A stretch of 60,422 nt of DNA, taken from assembly GCA_026389315.1 (NCBI GenBank), contig JAPLIC010000038.1:1-60422 (forward strand). The letters are read 5' to 3'. Below are positions 1 to 9,222 of this stretch, in pieces. The DNA is from Cyanobacteriota bacterium. GTDB taxonomy: Bacteria; Cyanobacteriota; Cyanobacteriia; PCC-6307; Cyanobiaceae. Position 1 is the first letter of the stretch; every line of letters begins with the position of its first letter. A program made the translations under genes and the position numbers. The notes under the pieces were generated by a model. It was not told the origin of the DNA. It did no database searches and saw only the letters and a list, made by a program, of their open reading frames with translations.

Positions 1-360
1 GTTTGTTGGTTGTGCTCCAAACAGGGTCACAGACCGGCCCACCCATTGCAACAGCAGAGAACTGATGGAGGCGAACCGTCAGCCCCGGCTACGCCGGGGC
101 TGCTCCTCCTGAGTTACACCACTCCACGGGACGCTGCTTCGATGTTCGCCAGCAGAGCGGCTTGGCTAGGGGGGCATTGTGACGCTGGCAGAAGTCATGC
201 CGGCTTTCTTTTTGCTGGGCATCACTGCAGAAGCAGCCAGCCCCTGGGCTGCCGCCCCGGGGCTACGGCATCCACCGCTTCCATCCGCAGGACCTGCCCG
301 CAACCATGACCCTGCCAGTGGCACTAGACACGCAGATAAATGCTGTACTGCGAGTAACGA
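1..360. other. No gene recognised; one strong hairpin
   Basis: No reading frame here looks like a real protein; the open frames are proline/alanine-rich shadows. Positions 81-101 form a perfect hairpin with 9-bp arms (AGCCCCGGC/GCCGGGGCT) and a 3-nt loop. It lacks a following T-run, so it is not a classical intrinsic terminator. Confidence 0.4.
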
Positions 361-1011
361 TCACCGTTCACTACAAACCCGGGCGATATCACCCTCGCTA
401 TAAAGCGGTACCGGCGCCGCCGGATAACTCTCCTGCAGCCGCTTCATCTTGGTGAGGTAGTGGGCGGCACCGATGCTGTTGGCCACTTCGATGCGGGCCT
501 GGCCGCGGCTGTTCTGCCAGGACTGACAGGCCCCCAGCGTGTCGAAGGCCCAGCCGGGCCGCAGGCCGCCGGCGATCACCAGCGCCAGGCCCAGGGCCTG
601 AGTCAGGGCCGCAAACATAGCTGTGGACTTCCATGTCCCGCTGCGGCGGGGTTGCCGGCCCGAGGGGCCCAGCCAGCAGCCACTGGCGAGGGGGGCGACA
701 TGGCGCACCTGGTGGGGCCGGCCCAGGTAAACCCAGGCGGCACGGCCGTCTTCCAGGCTCAACCATTGGCGCGAATACAGCCGCGGTGCCCCCTCATAGC
801 GGTCCAACGCCGCCAGGTCGGCCTCACCCACCCCGTAGAGCTCCCCTTGGATGCGTCCCTCACCAAGGACTGCCATCGGGAAAGGGCCCAGATCGTGCAG
901 GCAGGCCCCCGGCAGCCAGGCCTGCCCCAGCCAGGGCAGCCCCTCCAGCAGGTGATGGGCCCGCTGGCCGCGTTTGAGGCTGCCATAGACAAAAACCAGG
1001 GGTTGGGTCAT
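361..1011 (-). CDS. Gamma-glutamylcyclotransferase-like protein fused to an unknown C-terminal domain
   Basis: 216 aa from the ATG at 1011. The N-terminal ~120 residues are a gamma-glutamylcyclotransferase (GGCT/AIG2-like) fold: substrate-loop motif VYGSLKRG at residues 8-15 and the likely acid/base Glu73 in LDRYEG. This family releases 5-oxoproline from gamma-glutamyl compounds. After about residue 130 the frame continues without a stop into a different ~85-residue segment. That segment begins MFAALTQ at residue 132, has a signal-peptide-like hydrophobic stretch ending near GWAF, then a small region with two Cys. A separate protein starting at 618 would look like an ordinary exported protein. 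In-frame readthrough or true fusion cannot be distinguished here. The GGCT call is good; the tail is unknown. Confidence 0.75.
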   Translation of the reverse strand: MTQPLVFVYGSLKRGQRAHHLLEGLPWLGQAWLPGACLHDLGPFPMAVLGEGRIQGELYGVGEADLAALDRYEGAPRLYSRQWLSLEDGRAAWVYLGRPHQVRHVAPLASGCWLGPSGRQPRRSGTWKSTAMFAALTQALGLALVIAGGLRPGWAFDTLGACQSWQNSRGQARIEVANSIGAAHYLTKMKRLQESYPAAPVPLYSEGDIARVCSER

Positions 1012-1073
1012 GGCAGCGGGCGAGGGATGGCTTTGGGACATCAGGAGGCCAAGGCAGCCCACCGGCGCTGATA

Positions 1074-1187
1074 ATGGTTGCTGCGATTGTTCAAGCCTCG
1101 ATGACCACCGCCCTGCTGCTGGCCCTGGCCGGCTCCCTGATTTTGATGACCCTGATCGTGCAACGGCTTAACAAGGTCTCCAACTGA
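1074..1187 (+). CDS. Small single-TM protein (37 aa)
   Basis: ATG at 1074, TGA at 1185-1187. The peptide is one hydrophobic helix (TTALLLALAGSLILMTLIV) followed by a short basic tail (QRLNKVSN). This resembles the size and shape of small photosystem, cytochrome b6f or NDH-1 subunits, but it does not match a named subunit that I know. An internal ATG at 1101 would give 28 aa. It lies divergent from the cyclotransferase gene (63 bp between starts) and convergent with the downstream peptidase gene, so it would have its own promoter. It is below usual annotation cut-offs and probably overlooked. Confidence 0.5.
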   Translation: MVAAIVQASMTTALLLALAGSLILMTLIVQRLNKVSN

Positions 1188-1206
1188 AAAGCGCCCGGCC
1201 ATGGCT

Positions 1207-2076
1207 TCAGAGCTTGGGCGCCTGGAAGGTGTCGCAGCTATTGATGTCACCGCTGCGCAGCCCCGTGACGAACCAGCGCTGCCTCTGGGCCGAGGTGCCA
1301 TGGGTGAAGGATTCCGGCCGCACCCAGCCGGTGCTCTGGCGCTGCAAGGTGTCATCGCCGATGCGGGCGGCGGCATTGAGGGCCTCCTCCAGATCGCCCT
1401 CTTCCAAGGTGCCTCGCTGGGTCTGGGTTTGATGGGCCCAGACCCCCGCAAAACAATCGGCCTGCAGTTCAAGGCGCACCGAAAGTTGGTTGGCCTGGGC
1501 CTGGGGTAGGCGCCGTTGCATCCCCTGCACCTTCTGGTCGATGCCGAGCAGATGCTGCACGTGGTGGCCGATTTCGTGGGAAATCACATAGGCCTGGGCA
1601 AAATCACCGGGGGCCCCGAGCTGACTGCGCAATTGGCGATAGAAGTTAAGGTCGATATAAACTTTTTGGTCATTCGGGCAGTAAAAGGGGCCGGTCGAAC
1701 CGGCCGCTCGGCCGCAGGCTGAATTGACGACACCATCAAAGATCACCAACTTGGGCGAGCGATAAGTGCCGCCGTTGTCGCGAAATTCCTTGGTCCAGGT
1801 GTCTTCGGTGTCGGCCAGCACCACCGAGACGAAGTCCGCCAGTTTGTTATCCGCAGGCGTCTGCTGCCGGGGACGGCCCACCGAGACAGGGGCACCCCCG
1901 CTGCCCAAACCTCCGCTCCCCAGTTGCTGCAACACCACAAAGGGATCACCGCCGAGCAGGGCCACCACCAGGGCCAGGATGATGCCCAGGATTCCGACGC
2001 CACCGGCCAGCATGGGTGCTCCCATGCCGCGGCGATCTTCAACGTTGTCACTCCTTCGGCCGTCAGACCAGCGCAT
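1207..2076 (-). CDS. Neutral zinc metallopeptidase, YpfJ/KPN_02809 family
   Basis: 289 aa. The start MRWSDGRRSDNVEDRRG is the characteristic beginning of this family. A membrane helix at about residues 22-43 (GGVGILGIILALVVALLGG) anchors the protein. The zinc-binding HEIGHH motif is at residues 167-172, with a downstream ELQADCFAG containing the probable third ligand Glu, as in gluzincins. The C-terminus contains RWFVTGLRSGDINSCDTF, typical of the family end. The likely role is a membrane-bound peptidase; substrates are unknown. It is transcribed toward the cyclotransferase gene, and 53 bp separate it from the convolved unknown gene upstream. Confidence 0.88.
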   Translation of the reverse strand: MRWSDGRRSDNVEDRRGMGAPMLAGGVGILGIILALVVALLGGDPFVVLQQLGSGGLGSGGAPVSVGRPRQQTPADNKLADFVSVVLADTEDTWTKEFRDNGGTYRSPKLVIFDGVVNSACGRAAGSTGPFYCPNDQKVYIDLNFYRQLRSQLGAPGDFAQAYVISHEIGHHVQHLLGIDQKVQGMQRRLPQAQANQLSVRLELQADCFAGVWAHQTQTQRGTLEEGDLEEALNAAARIGDDTLQRQSTGWVRPESFTHGTSAQRQRWFVTGLRSGDINSCDTFQAPKL

Positions 2077-2129
2077 GGGGATCCTTCGCCGCTGCAGGCG
2101 GCATTGCTTTCAATCGAGAGAGTCTGTCA

Positions 2130-3017
2130 TCAGATTTCCGCTGCGGCCCGTTCGACCAAGCGGCGGGCCACGGCCTGGACTCCGGTGTGGGCGTAGGTGT
2201 CGGTGAAGGCATCAAGGAAAATCGCCAGTTGCTCGAAGCCTCCGTGCCAGGGGCCAATGGTGGTTTCCAGGGCTCGCACGCTGCGCTGACCAGTGAGGCC
2301 GAGCTGGGAGGCGAAGCCATCGGCCCAGCCCACCCATTGATCAACGCTGCGGCGCAGGAAGCTGAGATGGGCCTGGTCCCCCCGGCCGGGAATCAACCCA
2401 GCCATGCCCACGTAGGCGGGCAACTGGCGCAACTCGTGGCTGGCCACCCGACCCAACAGCCCATCAAGGCGGTGCAGGGCCTGGTCACCGAGGGGCAGGA
2501 AGGCATCGAAACAAACCAAGGCCGCCATGCGAACCCGGGCCTCGCTGGTGTATTCGGCAAGGGAAGCACCAAAGTCGGCGAAACTGTCGCCAGGCAGGCC
2601 ATTCACTTGGGTGAAGGCCAGCATCTCCGCCGCCACCTTGAGGCTCAAATCCGCCGCCTGCAGGGTCTCGTTGGCGGGGGTGAACAGGGTGAGGCGTTTG
2701 ACCAGGGGCAGGGCGCCCGCGACGTTGGCCAGCACCCGCAGGCCGCCGGCCGCCTTCTGGGAGCGGTTGACGGCGTCATAGAGGCTCAGGGCCCGGGCAT
2801 AGCCCTCATGGCGGGCTCGGCTCAGCTCGTCGGCCCGTTCCCGCACCTGGCGGGTGAGCTCGGGGTCGTTACTGCCAAGCACGTCATGGATCAATTCCTC
2901 GGCGCTGGTGATGTTGGTCCAACCTCCCGGCACCAGGGTGCTGATGCCCCGCAGCGCCAGCACGGTGAGATTGCGGTGGGGCAAGCGTTCAAGACGCTCC
3001 AGAACGGTGGTGCTCAT
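2130..3017 (-). CDS. Conserved hypothetical protein, mostly helical (295 aa)
   Basis: Not recognised. It starts MSTTVLERLERLPHRNLTVLALRG and is rich in Ala/Leu amphipathic helices, with no signal peptide or convincing TM helix, so probably soluble. Its ATG overlaps the stop of the upstream gene by 4 nt (3014-3017), the ATGA arrangement of translationally coupled operons, so both products are probably made together. Codon use is like the neighbours, which suggests a resident picocyanobacterial gene. Confidence 0.7.
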   Translation of the reverse strand: MSTTVLERLERLPHRNLTVLALRGISTLVPGGWTNITSAEELIHDVLGSNDPELTRQVRERADELSRARHEGYARALSLYDAVNRSQKAAGGLRVLANVAGALPLVKRLTLFTPANETLQAADLSLKVAAEMLAFTQVNGLPGDSFADFGASLAEYTSEARVRMAALVCFDAFLPLGDQALHRLDGLLGRVASHELRQLPAYVGMAGLIPGRGDQAHLSFLRRSVDQWVGWADGFASQLGLTGQRSVRALETTIGPWHGGFEQLAIFLDAFTDTYAHTGVQAVARRLVERAAAEI

Positions 3018-3724
3018 GCGGCGGGGGTCAGAACGGCGGTCTCGCGGTGGGCAGCGGCCCGAGCGGCCTTGAGGGCCGCCAGCATGTTGGCGCTGGGCTG
3101 GGTTGGGGAGCCTGGACTGGCGCTGGGCTGGGCCACCAGCGGCTGGGCCGCCAGGCTGGACCGGGTTGCGGGCGACTGGCCGGCCAGGCTGGGGGCCTGG
3201 GGCTTGGCTTGCGGCAATGACTTGGGGGCCGAGGCGGGGTTGAGGGCGGCCAGGGCCTGGAGGTTGAAGGCCCCAAGTAGTTCATGGCGCTCATCGGGGC
3301 TCAGCCCAGCCCCCTGGCCTATCACCTTCACCTGGAAGCGGTCGGCCACCAGCAGGGCACTCGACTGGTCCCCCTGCTCCACCAGGGGCCAACCCCCCAG
3401 AGTGCTGCCGCTGCCGCTGAACTTGGCCCGGCTCGCGGGGGAGCTGGTCACGTCAGAAATCGAGAGCAGGGCCCGCACCTCATCTCCCTGCTTGAGACGG
3501 GCCTGGCTGAAGCCCCGCTTCTCCTGGGTGAACACCAATTTTTCACCCAATTGCGGCGCCGGAAAAAGCCGGTTCAAGGCGGTGCCATTGACCACCAGGC
3601 GGTTGGGCACATCGGCCACGGTGCCACCGGGCAACCAGGAACGGAAGGGCAGCACAAAAAAGGCACCGATGACAAGACCGGCGACCAGGAGCAGACCCAA
3701 TCCCCAGGACAAGCGTCGGGACAT
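3014..3724 (-). CDS. N-terminally anchored protein with low-complexity tail (236 aa)
   Basis: Start chosen at the ATG giving MSRRLSWGLGLLLVAG, because the four upstream residues add nothing typical. One N-terminal TM helix (about residues 5-26) is followed by a ~130-residue extracytoplasmic region and then an Ala/Pro/Ser/Gln-rich tail with repeated AQP/SPG motifs. No enzyme motif is visible. It is the first gene of a two-gene unit with the 295-aa helical protein (4-nt overlap). The promoter should lie in the ~110 bp up to the por stop. Function unknown. Confidence 0.65.
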   Translation of the reverse strand: MSRRLSWGLGLLLVAGLVIGAFFVLPFRSWLPGGTVADVPNRLVVNGTALNRLFPAPQLGEKLVFTQEKRGFSQARLKQGDEVRALLSISDVTSSPASRAKFSGSGSTLGGWPLVEQGDQSSALLVADRFQVKVIGQGAGLSPDERHELLGAFNLQALAALNPASAPKSLPQAKPQAPSLAGQSPATRSSLAAQPLVAQPSASPGSPTQPSANMLAALKAARAAAHRETAVLTPAA

Positions 3725-3837
3725 GCAAACGACCAAGGGGGCTGGAACCTTAGTAGCAGGCCGAAGCCGCCTATGCGCCGCCCCAGGGCCCAGGATTCGT
3801 CATCAGCAATGATCCCAGCCTGGGCTCCAGCGGGTGT

Positions 3838-4872
<1,035 letters not shown>

Positions 4873-4930
4873 TTATGGGGCGAAAAAGCGGTCGGTGTAA
4901 CCGGACCTCGGCGGAGGCCCGGCAGCAAGC

Positions 4931-5599
4931 TCAATCCCCCCCCAAATGGCCTGGCTGACCCAGCGCACCCGTCCCGGCAGTGGGCGCCGTGGCGTTCGCC
5001 TTGGCGGAGGCCACGGGCCCAGGAGATGGCTGGGGGACGGGATCCTGGGCATTGGGCTGTGCACCAAGAGCCATGGCGGGGGTTGCAGGGGCCCTGGATG
5101 GGGCAACAGGCGCCTGGGTGGGGGCAACAGGGGCCTGCCAGACCACCCGCAGGCGGTTGGGGGCAATCCACTGGCTCTGTTCCCGGGCCAAGGTCTTTTC
5201 CCCAGACATCAGGAACAGACGGTCGAAGCGTTGCTGGGCTTTGGTGAGTTGGGCGGTTTCGATCTGGAGCACAGCCGCCAGCTCACCCTGCCGGTCCATG
5301 CGGGCCTGGTAAGCCGAAGCGACGCGAACCAGGCTGACGCCTGTGACCATCACCAGCCCAACCTTGACGCCAAGGCCAATCAGGCTGCAAAGGAGATCCT
5401 GCTTGCCCAGGTGGGCCGCTCCCACCGCCGTCCTGGGCCGGGAGGCCCCGGCGGAGGGTGCCTTGCTGCCGCCCGCAGGGCGGGCCCGTTGTCGGGACGC
5501 GGTGCTGGCGGGATGGGGGTGTTCGCTGGTGGCGGAACGACCCGAGCGGCGGCGGGACTCAGGGGCGGAATCGAGGGATTGGGGGGAACGGGATCGCAC
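4931..5599 (-). CDS. Single-TM coiled-coil protein with Pro/Ala-rich ends (222 aa)
   Basis: A basic, Ser/Arg/Pro-rich cytoplasmic N-terminus (about 70 residues) precedes one TM helix (LIGLGVKVGLVMVTGVSLVRVA). A short helical segment follows (RQGELAAVLQIETAQLTKAQQRFDRLF), then a repetitive tail with Q/S-APVAP and APATPA motifs. The topology resembles FtsL/FtsB-type bitopic proteins, but there is no sequence proof. It sits downstream of psaM on the same strand, 68 bp away, and may share its transcript. The tail looks like a recently expanded low-complexity repeat. Confidence 0.6.
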   Translation of the reverse strand: MRSRSPQSLDSAPESRRRSGRSATSEHPHPASTASRQRARPAGGSKAPSAGASRPRTAVGAAHLGKQDLLCSLIGLGVKVGLVMVTGVSLVRVASAYQARMDRQGELAAVLQIETAQLTKAQQRFDRLFLMSGEKTLAREQSQWIAPNRLRVVWQAPVAPTQAPVAPSRAPATPAMALGAQPNAQDPVPQPSPGPVASAKANATAPTAGTGALGQPGHLGGD

Positions 5600-5667
5600 C
5601 GGAGGGGCCTGGGGTCATAAGGGACCGCTTCTAGCGGGCCCGGGCCCCATTGCCAAGGCCCCCGACC

Positions 5668-5772
5668 TCAGGCTTTGTAGAGACTGAAGCAAAGCCGAAC
5701 GGCAAGCACACCGGCGTGGGCGGCCACCACCAGGGCGATCAGGATTTGGGCCTGGGTGAGCGAGGTGACCAT
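5668..5772 (-). CDS. psaM: Photosystem I subunit XII (PsaM)
   Basis: 34 aa from the ATG at 5772. One TM helix with the PsaM pattern: SLTQAQILIALVVAAHAGVL followed by AVRLCFSLY. PsaM is a small subunit at the PSI trimer interface. An upstream ATG at 5865 is in frame but adds an Arg-rich stretch overlapping the divergent crr6-like gene, so the short start is preferred. The divergent start-to-start distance to that neighbour is 86 bp, implying overlapping promoters. Confidence 0.93.
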   Translation of the reverse strand: MVTSLTQAQILIALVVAAHAGVLAVRLCFSLYKA

Positions 5773-5858
5773 GTCTTGCAGATAAAAACGGACCGCCCCA
5801 TTCTTCGGCCTGAGCTGGCTACGGTCCAGCCTTCGCCGAGGCCCTGTCACAGCTCTTG

Positions 5859-6344
5859 ATGGCATCGCCCCTCCCCGCCCCCCGGGTCACGGCCCTCGAA
5901 ATCGGGGCGCTCGACCTCAACAGCCTCTCGCTACTGGCCCAACGGCCGGCGCAGGAGCTCTTGGCCCTTTCCGGCCAGGTGCCCCTCTCCCTGGAGTGGC
6001 CCCGGCCGCCCGAAGATCCCCGCGAACTCTCCGAAATCCCCGAGGTGCGGTTGTGGTGCCTCAGGGCCGACGCCGTTTATCCCTGGTTGCCCTTGGTGCT
6101 GGAGCGTAGCCACGGAACCCTGACACGCCATGTGGCGATGCTGCTGCCCCACAGCTTCAGCCGCACCGAGGGCATCCGCTTTGCCCCCGACAGCCTCGAA
6201 CTGTGGATCAGCCATCGGCTCTTTCTGTTGGACCACTGGGCCCGGGCAGAGGGTCTGGATTGCCGCCAGGGACTGGGCCAGATGGCGGCCGTTCTCGGTT
6301 TTGAATTGGCGCCTTCCTTCTGGACGGCCCTCAGCGGGGCCTGA
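5859..6344 (+). CDS. Crr6-like NDH-1 assembly protein (DUF1817)
   Basis: 161 aa. It contains the family signature EDPRELSEIPEVRLWCLR (about residues 52-69) and, further on, YPWLPLVLE, PHSFSRTEGI and the C-terminal helix region of DUF1817. The plant homologue CRR6 and the Synechocystis homologue assist maturation of NdhI, the iron-sulphur subunit of the NDH-1 complex. A TTG lies 3 nt before the chosen ATG at 5859. The next gene overlaps or abuts its stop, suggesting one transcript with the lipoate ligase gene. Confidence 0.88.
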   Translation: MASPLPAPRVTALEIGALDLNSLSLLAQRPAQELLALSGQVPLSLEWPRPPEDPRELSEIPEVRLWCLRADAVYPWLPLVLERSHGTLTRHVAMLLPHSFSRTEGIRFAPDSLELWISHRLFLLDHWARAEGLDCRQGLGQMAAVLGFELAPSFWTALSGA

Positions 6345-6348
6345 CGGC

Positions 6349-7209
6349 GTGGCCAGCCGGTCCAGCCCCCAGCGCCAACACTCCCCTGACGAGGGGGCTC
6401 TGCGGCCCCAGGTGGGTTGGCTGCCGCCCAGCCGGCTGCAGGGGACCTGGCCCATGGCGATCGACAACTGGCTGTTGGACAATGCCTTGGCGACCAAGGC
6501 CACCGCCAGCGAGGGCGAGCTCGCCGCGGGGGGCCTCCCAGCCGCCCTGGCCGGCACGCTGCGGTTCTATCAATGGCCGCGACCCACCCTCTCGCTGGGT
6601 TTCCATCAGCAACGCCTGCCGGCCCATTGGCTGGAGCTTGCGGCCTCGGGGGTGCTGGATCTGGTGCGGCGCCCCAGCGGCGGCCGGGCCGTCTTGCATG
6701 GGGGCGATCTCACCTATGCCCTGATCTGGCCCTCGCCACCACCCCAGCGGGCCGAGGCCTATCGGCGCGCCTGCCGGTGGCTGCAGCGGGGATTCGCCGC
6801 CATTGATCTGCCCCTCGGCTTTGGCGAGGCCGCCATCAACCGGGATCGGGATAGTTGCTTCGCCACCAGCACCGCCGCTGACCTGGTCCATGCCGATGGC
6901 AGCAAGCGCATCGGCAGCGCCCAGCTCTGGCGACGCGGCGCCCTGCTGCAGCACGGCAGCATCTTGATCCAGCCCCAGCGGGCCCTTTGGCGCGAGATTT
7001 TTGGCGTCGACCCCCCCGTTCTGCCCGATCTACCGGTGACAACGGCGCAGCTGATCAACCTGCTGGTGGCCCAGGCCCAGTTGCATCTGCCCCAGGCCGA
7101 AACGGACCAGGGCGTGGATCTGGTGGCGCTGGAACTGGCCGCCATGCCATGGCACGCCATCGCCGCCCAGCGTCCCGCCTATCAAGTGGTTGACGCCTCA
7201 GCCCCCTGA
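6349..7209 (+). CDS. Lipoate-protein ligase A / LipM family transferase
   Basis: 286 aa from a GTG at 6349, 4 nt after the preceding stop; an internal ATG at 6454 (MAIDNWLLD) is the next candidate, but the segment before it is typical of the family. Motifs: RRPSGGRAVLHGGDLTYAL (lipoyl-pocket loop) and SKRIGSAQLWRRGALLQHGS, where the Lys before RIGSAQ is the conserved lysine of LplA/LipM/BirA folds. A Cys in DSCFA sits where LipM-type octanoyltransferases carry their nucleophile, so transfer rather than ATP-dependent ligation is possible. The 3' end overlaps the convergent protease gene by 28 bp. Confidence 0.82.
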   Translation: MASRSSPQRQHSPDEGALRPQVGWLPPSRLQGTWPMAIDNWLLDNALATKATASEGELAAGGLPAALAGTLRFYQWPRPTLSLGFHQQRLPAHWLELAASGVLDLVRRPSGGRAVLHGGDLTYALIWPSPPPQRAEAYRRACRWLQRGFAAIDLPLGFGEAAINRDRDSCFATSTAADLVHADGSKRIGSAQLWRRGALLQHGSILIQPQRALWREIFGVDPPVLPDLPVTTAQLINLLVAQAQLHLPQAETDQGVDLVALELAAMPWHAIAAQRPAYQVVDASAP

Positions 7210-8489
7210 ACCTCACCGCTACTCAGCATGGAGCGGGCCACCTGGGCCAAGCCCAGACCCATCGGATAGGCATTGTGGCGTCGGGCCAAAGCCAGCAAAG
7301 GGGGAGGCACGCGCACCCCAAGGCGGCTGAAGACCACCTCACCCAGGTCGGGACGTTCGAGGGTGCCCGTAGGCAGGCCTGCCGGGTTCAGCACCAGCAG
7401 CCGGCTGACCTCAGGGTCATCGAGCCGCAGGACGGCCTGCCAGAGGGGCGCCTGCTCGGGGATGGAGGGCAGGGTGTCCAGGGGCTGGGCGTGGTCACCG
7501 ATGCGTTCCCCGTCCCAGCGCTGGACGGGCAGGGTTTGCAGAGGACCATCGTCGATGACCCCCTGCCAGCGGCCCCGGTCACAAACCAGGATCCAGGGGG
7601 GCAGGCCTGGGATTTCAGCAGCACCGGGCACCGCAGCACCAGGCACCGCAGCAGGACCGGGTACCGCAGGATCGGCTGCCTGGAGTCGTTGCTGACTCAA
7701 TTGGCGCAGGCTGCCGCTGGCCTCGACCACCCGAAAACGGCGGCGGCTGGCCTCGGCGACCCGCCCTTCCTTGAGCACGGTCTGGAGGCGCAGGAGCTGG
7801 GCCTGTCTACGGGCGGCCCCCAGGCCGAACCAGCCGAGCACCAGCAGCCAAAGGCCTGATCCCCCATTGCCCTTAAGCAGCATCCAGGTGCCGAGGCCCA
7901 AAGCCATCAAGGACAGGAAGCGGCCGCAGCCGTTGGCCACCTGGATGCCACGGCGCTGGCTGCCGCTGATCTGCCATACCAAAGCTTTGAGCAGCAGACC
8001 GCCATCGAGGGGGAGGCCGGGAAGCAGGTTGAAAAGGGCCAGGGTCAGATTCAGCCAACCCAGTTGCAGCACCATCTGGCCAAGGCCAGGGGCGAGCTGG
8101 CCCGCAGGGGCCCGCAGAGCCAAAAACAGAAAGCCCAGGGCCAGGCTGACGGCAGGACCCGCCGCTGCCACCAGCGCTGCCCCCGTCGGCGTGGCACATT
8201 CTCGATCGACGCTGGCAACACCGCCCAAAAAGAACAGGGTGATGCTGCGCACCTTCACCCCTTGGCTGAGGGCCACCAGGGAATGGCCCAGCTCATGCAA
8301 GAGCACCGAAACGAACAGCAACAGCGCCGTCAGGAAGGCCAGGCCCCAAACCATCGGTTCGCCACCGCTGCCAGCAGGGCGATAGCTGCGCTCAAAGGCC
8401 ACCGTGCAGAGCAGCAGGATGGCCAGCCAGGTGGGGTGAATACGCAGGGGAATCCCCCAAAGACGGGCTATCTGCCAACCTTCAGCCAT
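7182..8489 (-). CDS. Site-2 protease family membrane metalloprotease (M50)
   Basis: 435 aa. It has about six N-terminal TM helices carrying the zinc motif HELGH (about residues 66-70, within LHELGHSLVALSQG) and the third ligand in NLLPGLPLDGG (about residue 162). A C-terminal cytosolic region (from ~230) looks like paired CBS-type domains that would sense a ligand or regulate proteolysis. This family cleaves membrane-embedded substrates such as anti-sigma factors. Between the two CBS-like halves lies a proline-rich linker (PAVPGPAAVPGAAVPGAAEI) encoded by short DNA repeats near 7,619-7,670. The gene overlaps the lipoate ligase gene tail-to-tail. Confidence 0.9.
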   Translation of the reverse strand: MAEGWQIARLWGIPLRIHPTWLAILLLCTVAFERSYRPAGSGGEPMVWGLAFLTALLLFVSVLLHELGHSLVALSQGVKVRSITLFFLGGVASVDRECATPTGAALVAAAGPAVSLALGFLFLALRAPAGQLAPGLGQMVLQLGWLNLTLALFNLLPGLPLDGGLLLKALVWQISGSQRRGIQVANGCGRFLSLMALGLGTWMLLKGNGGSGLWLLVLGWFGLGAARRQAQLLRLQTVLKEGRVAEASRRRFRVVEASGSLRQLSQQRLQAADPAVPGPAAVPGAAVPGAAEIPGLPPWILVCDRGRWQGVIDDGPLQTLPVQRWDGERIGDHAQPLDTLPSIPEQAPLWQAVLRLDDPEVSRLLVLNPAGLPTGTLERPDLGEVVFSRLGVRVPPPLLALARRHNAYPMGLGLAQVARSMLSSGEVQGAEASTT

Positions 8490-8553
8490 GGTGATTGCGC
8501 GGGTGGAGAGTCATCAGCGGACCGATTAAGGTTGCCATCTTCGCCAGAGGCGC

Positions 8554-9222
8554 TTGCCGCTGTTGAAAATCTGCGGCCTGCGTCAACCCGACCAGGCTGC
8601 CGCCATCGCTGGCATGGGAGTGGCGGCGATCGGGGTGATCGCGGTGCAGACCTCGCCGAGGTTTGTGCTGCCGGAGCAGCGGGCCGAGCTGTTTCGGGCG
8701 GCCAAAACCGCCAGCCCCGCCTGCCTTGGGGTGGTGGTGGTGGCCGATCCCCAGGCAACGGATCTGGAGTGGCTCAGCTGCGACCAGGGCCATGACGTCC
8801 TGCAGCTGCATGGCCAGGAAAGTGCCGAGCGCTGCCAGGAATTGCGCCAGAGTTTGGGTGTCAAGGTCTGGAAAGCCTTGAGGCTGCGCGAACGAGCCGA
8901 TCTGACCCAGGCCATCCTCTACGCCCAGCATGTCGATGGCTTGTTGCTGGATGCCTGGGCGGCCGACCAACTCGGGGGTACGGGACAACGATTGCCCTTG
9001 GAATGGCTGCAGGGGTTCAAGCCTGCGGTGCCCTGGTGGCTGGCGGGTGGAATTGCCAGCAACGCACTCCCAGAAATTCTCTCCAGGGTGCGACCAGACG
9101 GCTTGGATGTTTCTAGCGCCGTCGAAAACAGTCCCGGCGATAAGGATCTCGATCGGGTTGCAGACCTGGTCAGAGCTATTAATCACTATGGGAATACGGC
9201 CGATTCAGTAGCCAATCATTGA
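8554..9222 (+). CDS. trpF: Phosphoribosylanthranilate isomerase
   Basis: 222 aa TIM barrel catalysing the Amadori rearrangement of PRA to CdRP in tryptophan biosynthesis. The N-terminus LLKICGLRQPDQA carries the catalytic Cys (general base), and the general acid Asp lies in DGLLLDAWA. Phosphate-binding elements are LAGGIAS and GLDVSSAVE. No ATG is available in frame; TTG at 8554 gives the expected first strand and is the likely start. The last 18 bp overlap the convergent folE gene. Confidence 0.94.
   Translation: MPLLKICGLRQPDQAAAIAGMGVAAIGVIAVQTSPRFVLPEQRAELFRAAKTASPACLGVVVVADPQATDLEWLSCDQGHDVLQLHGQESAERCQELRQSLGVKVWKALRLRERADLTQAILYAQHVDGLLLDAWAADQLGGTGQRLPLEWLQGFKPAVPWWLAGGIASNALPEILSRVRPDGLDVSSAVENSPGDKDLDRVADLVRAINHYGNTADSVANH

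Noticed and set aside
10..403. Two overlapping plus-strand frames at the left edge
   Set aside because: Pro/Ala/Arg-rich, mutually overlapping, no recognisable domain.
2016..3812. 598-codon plus-strand open frame across two minus-strand genes
   Set aside because: Spans the overlap of two coupled minus-strand genes and has shadow-type composition.
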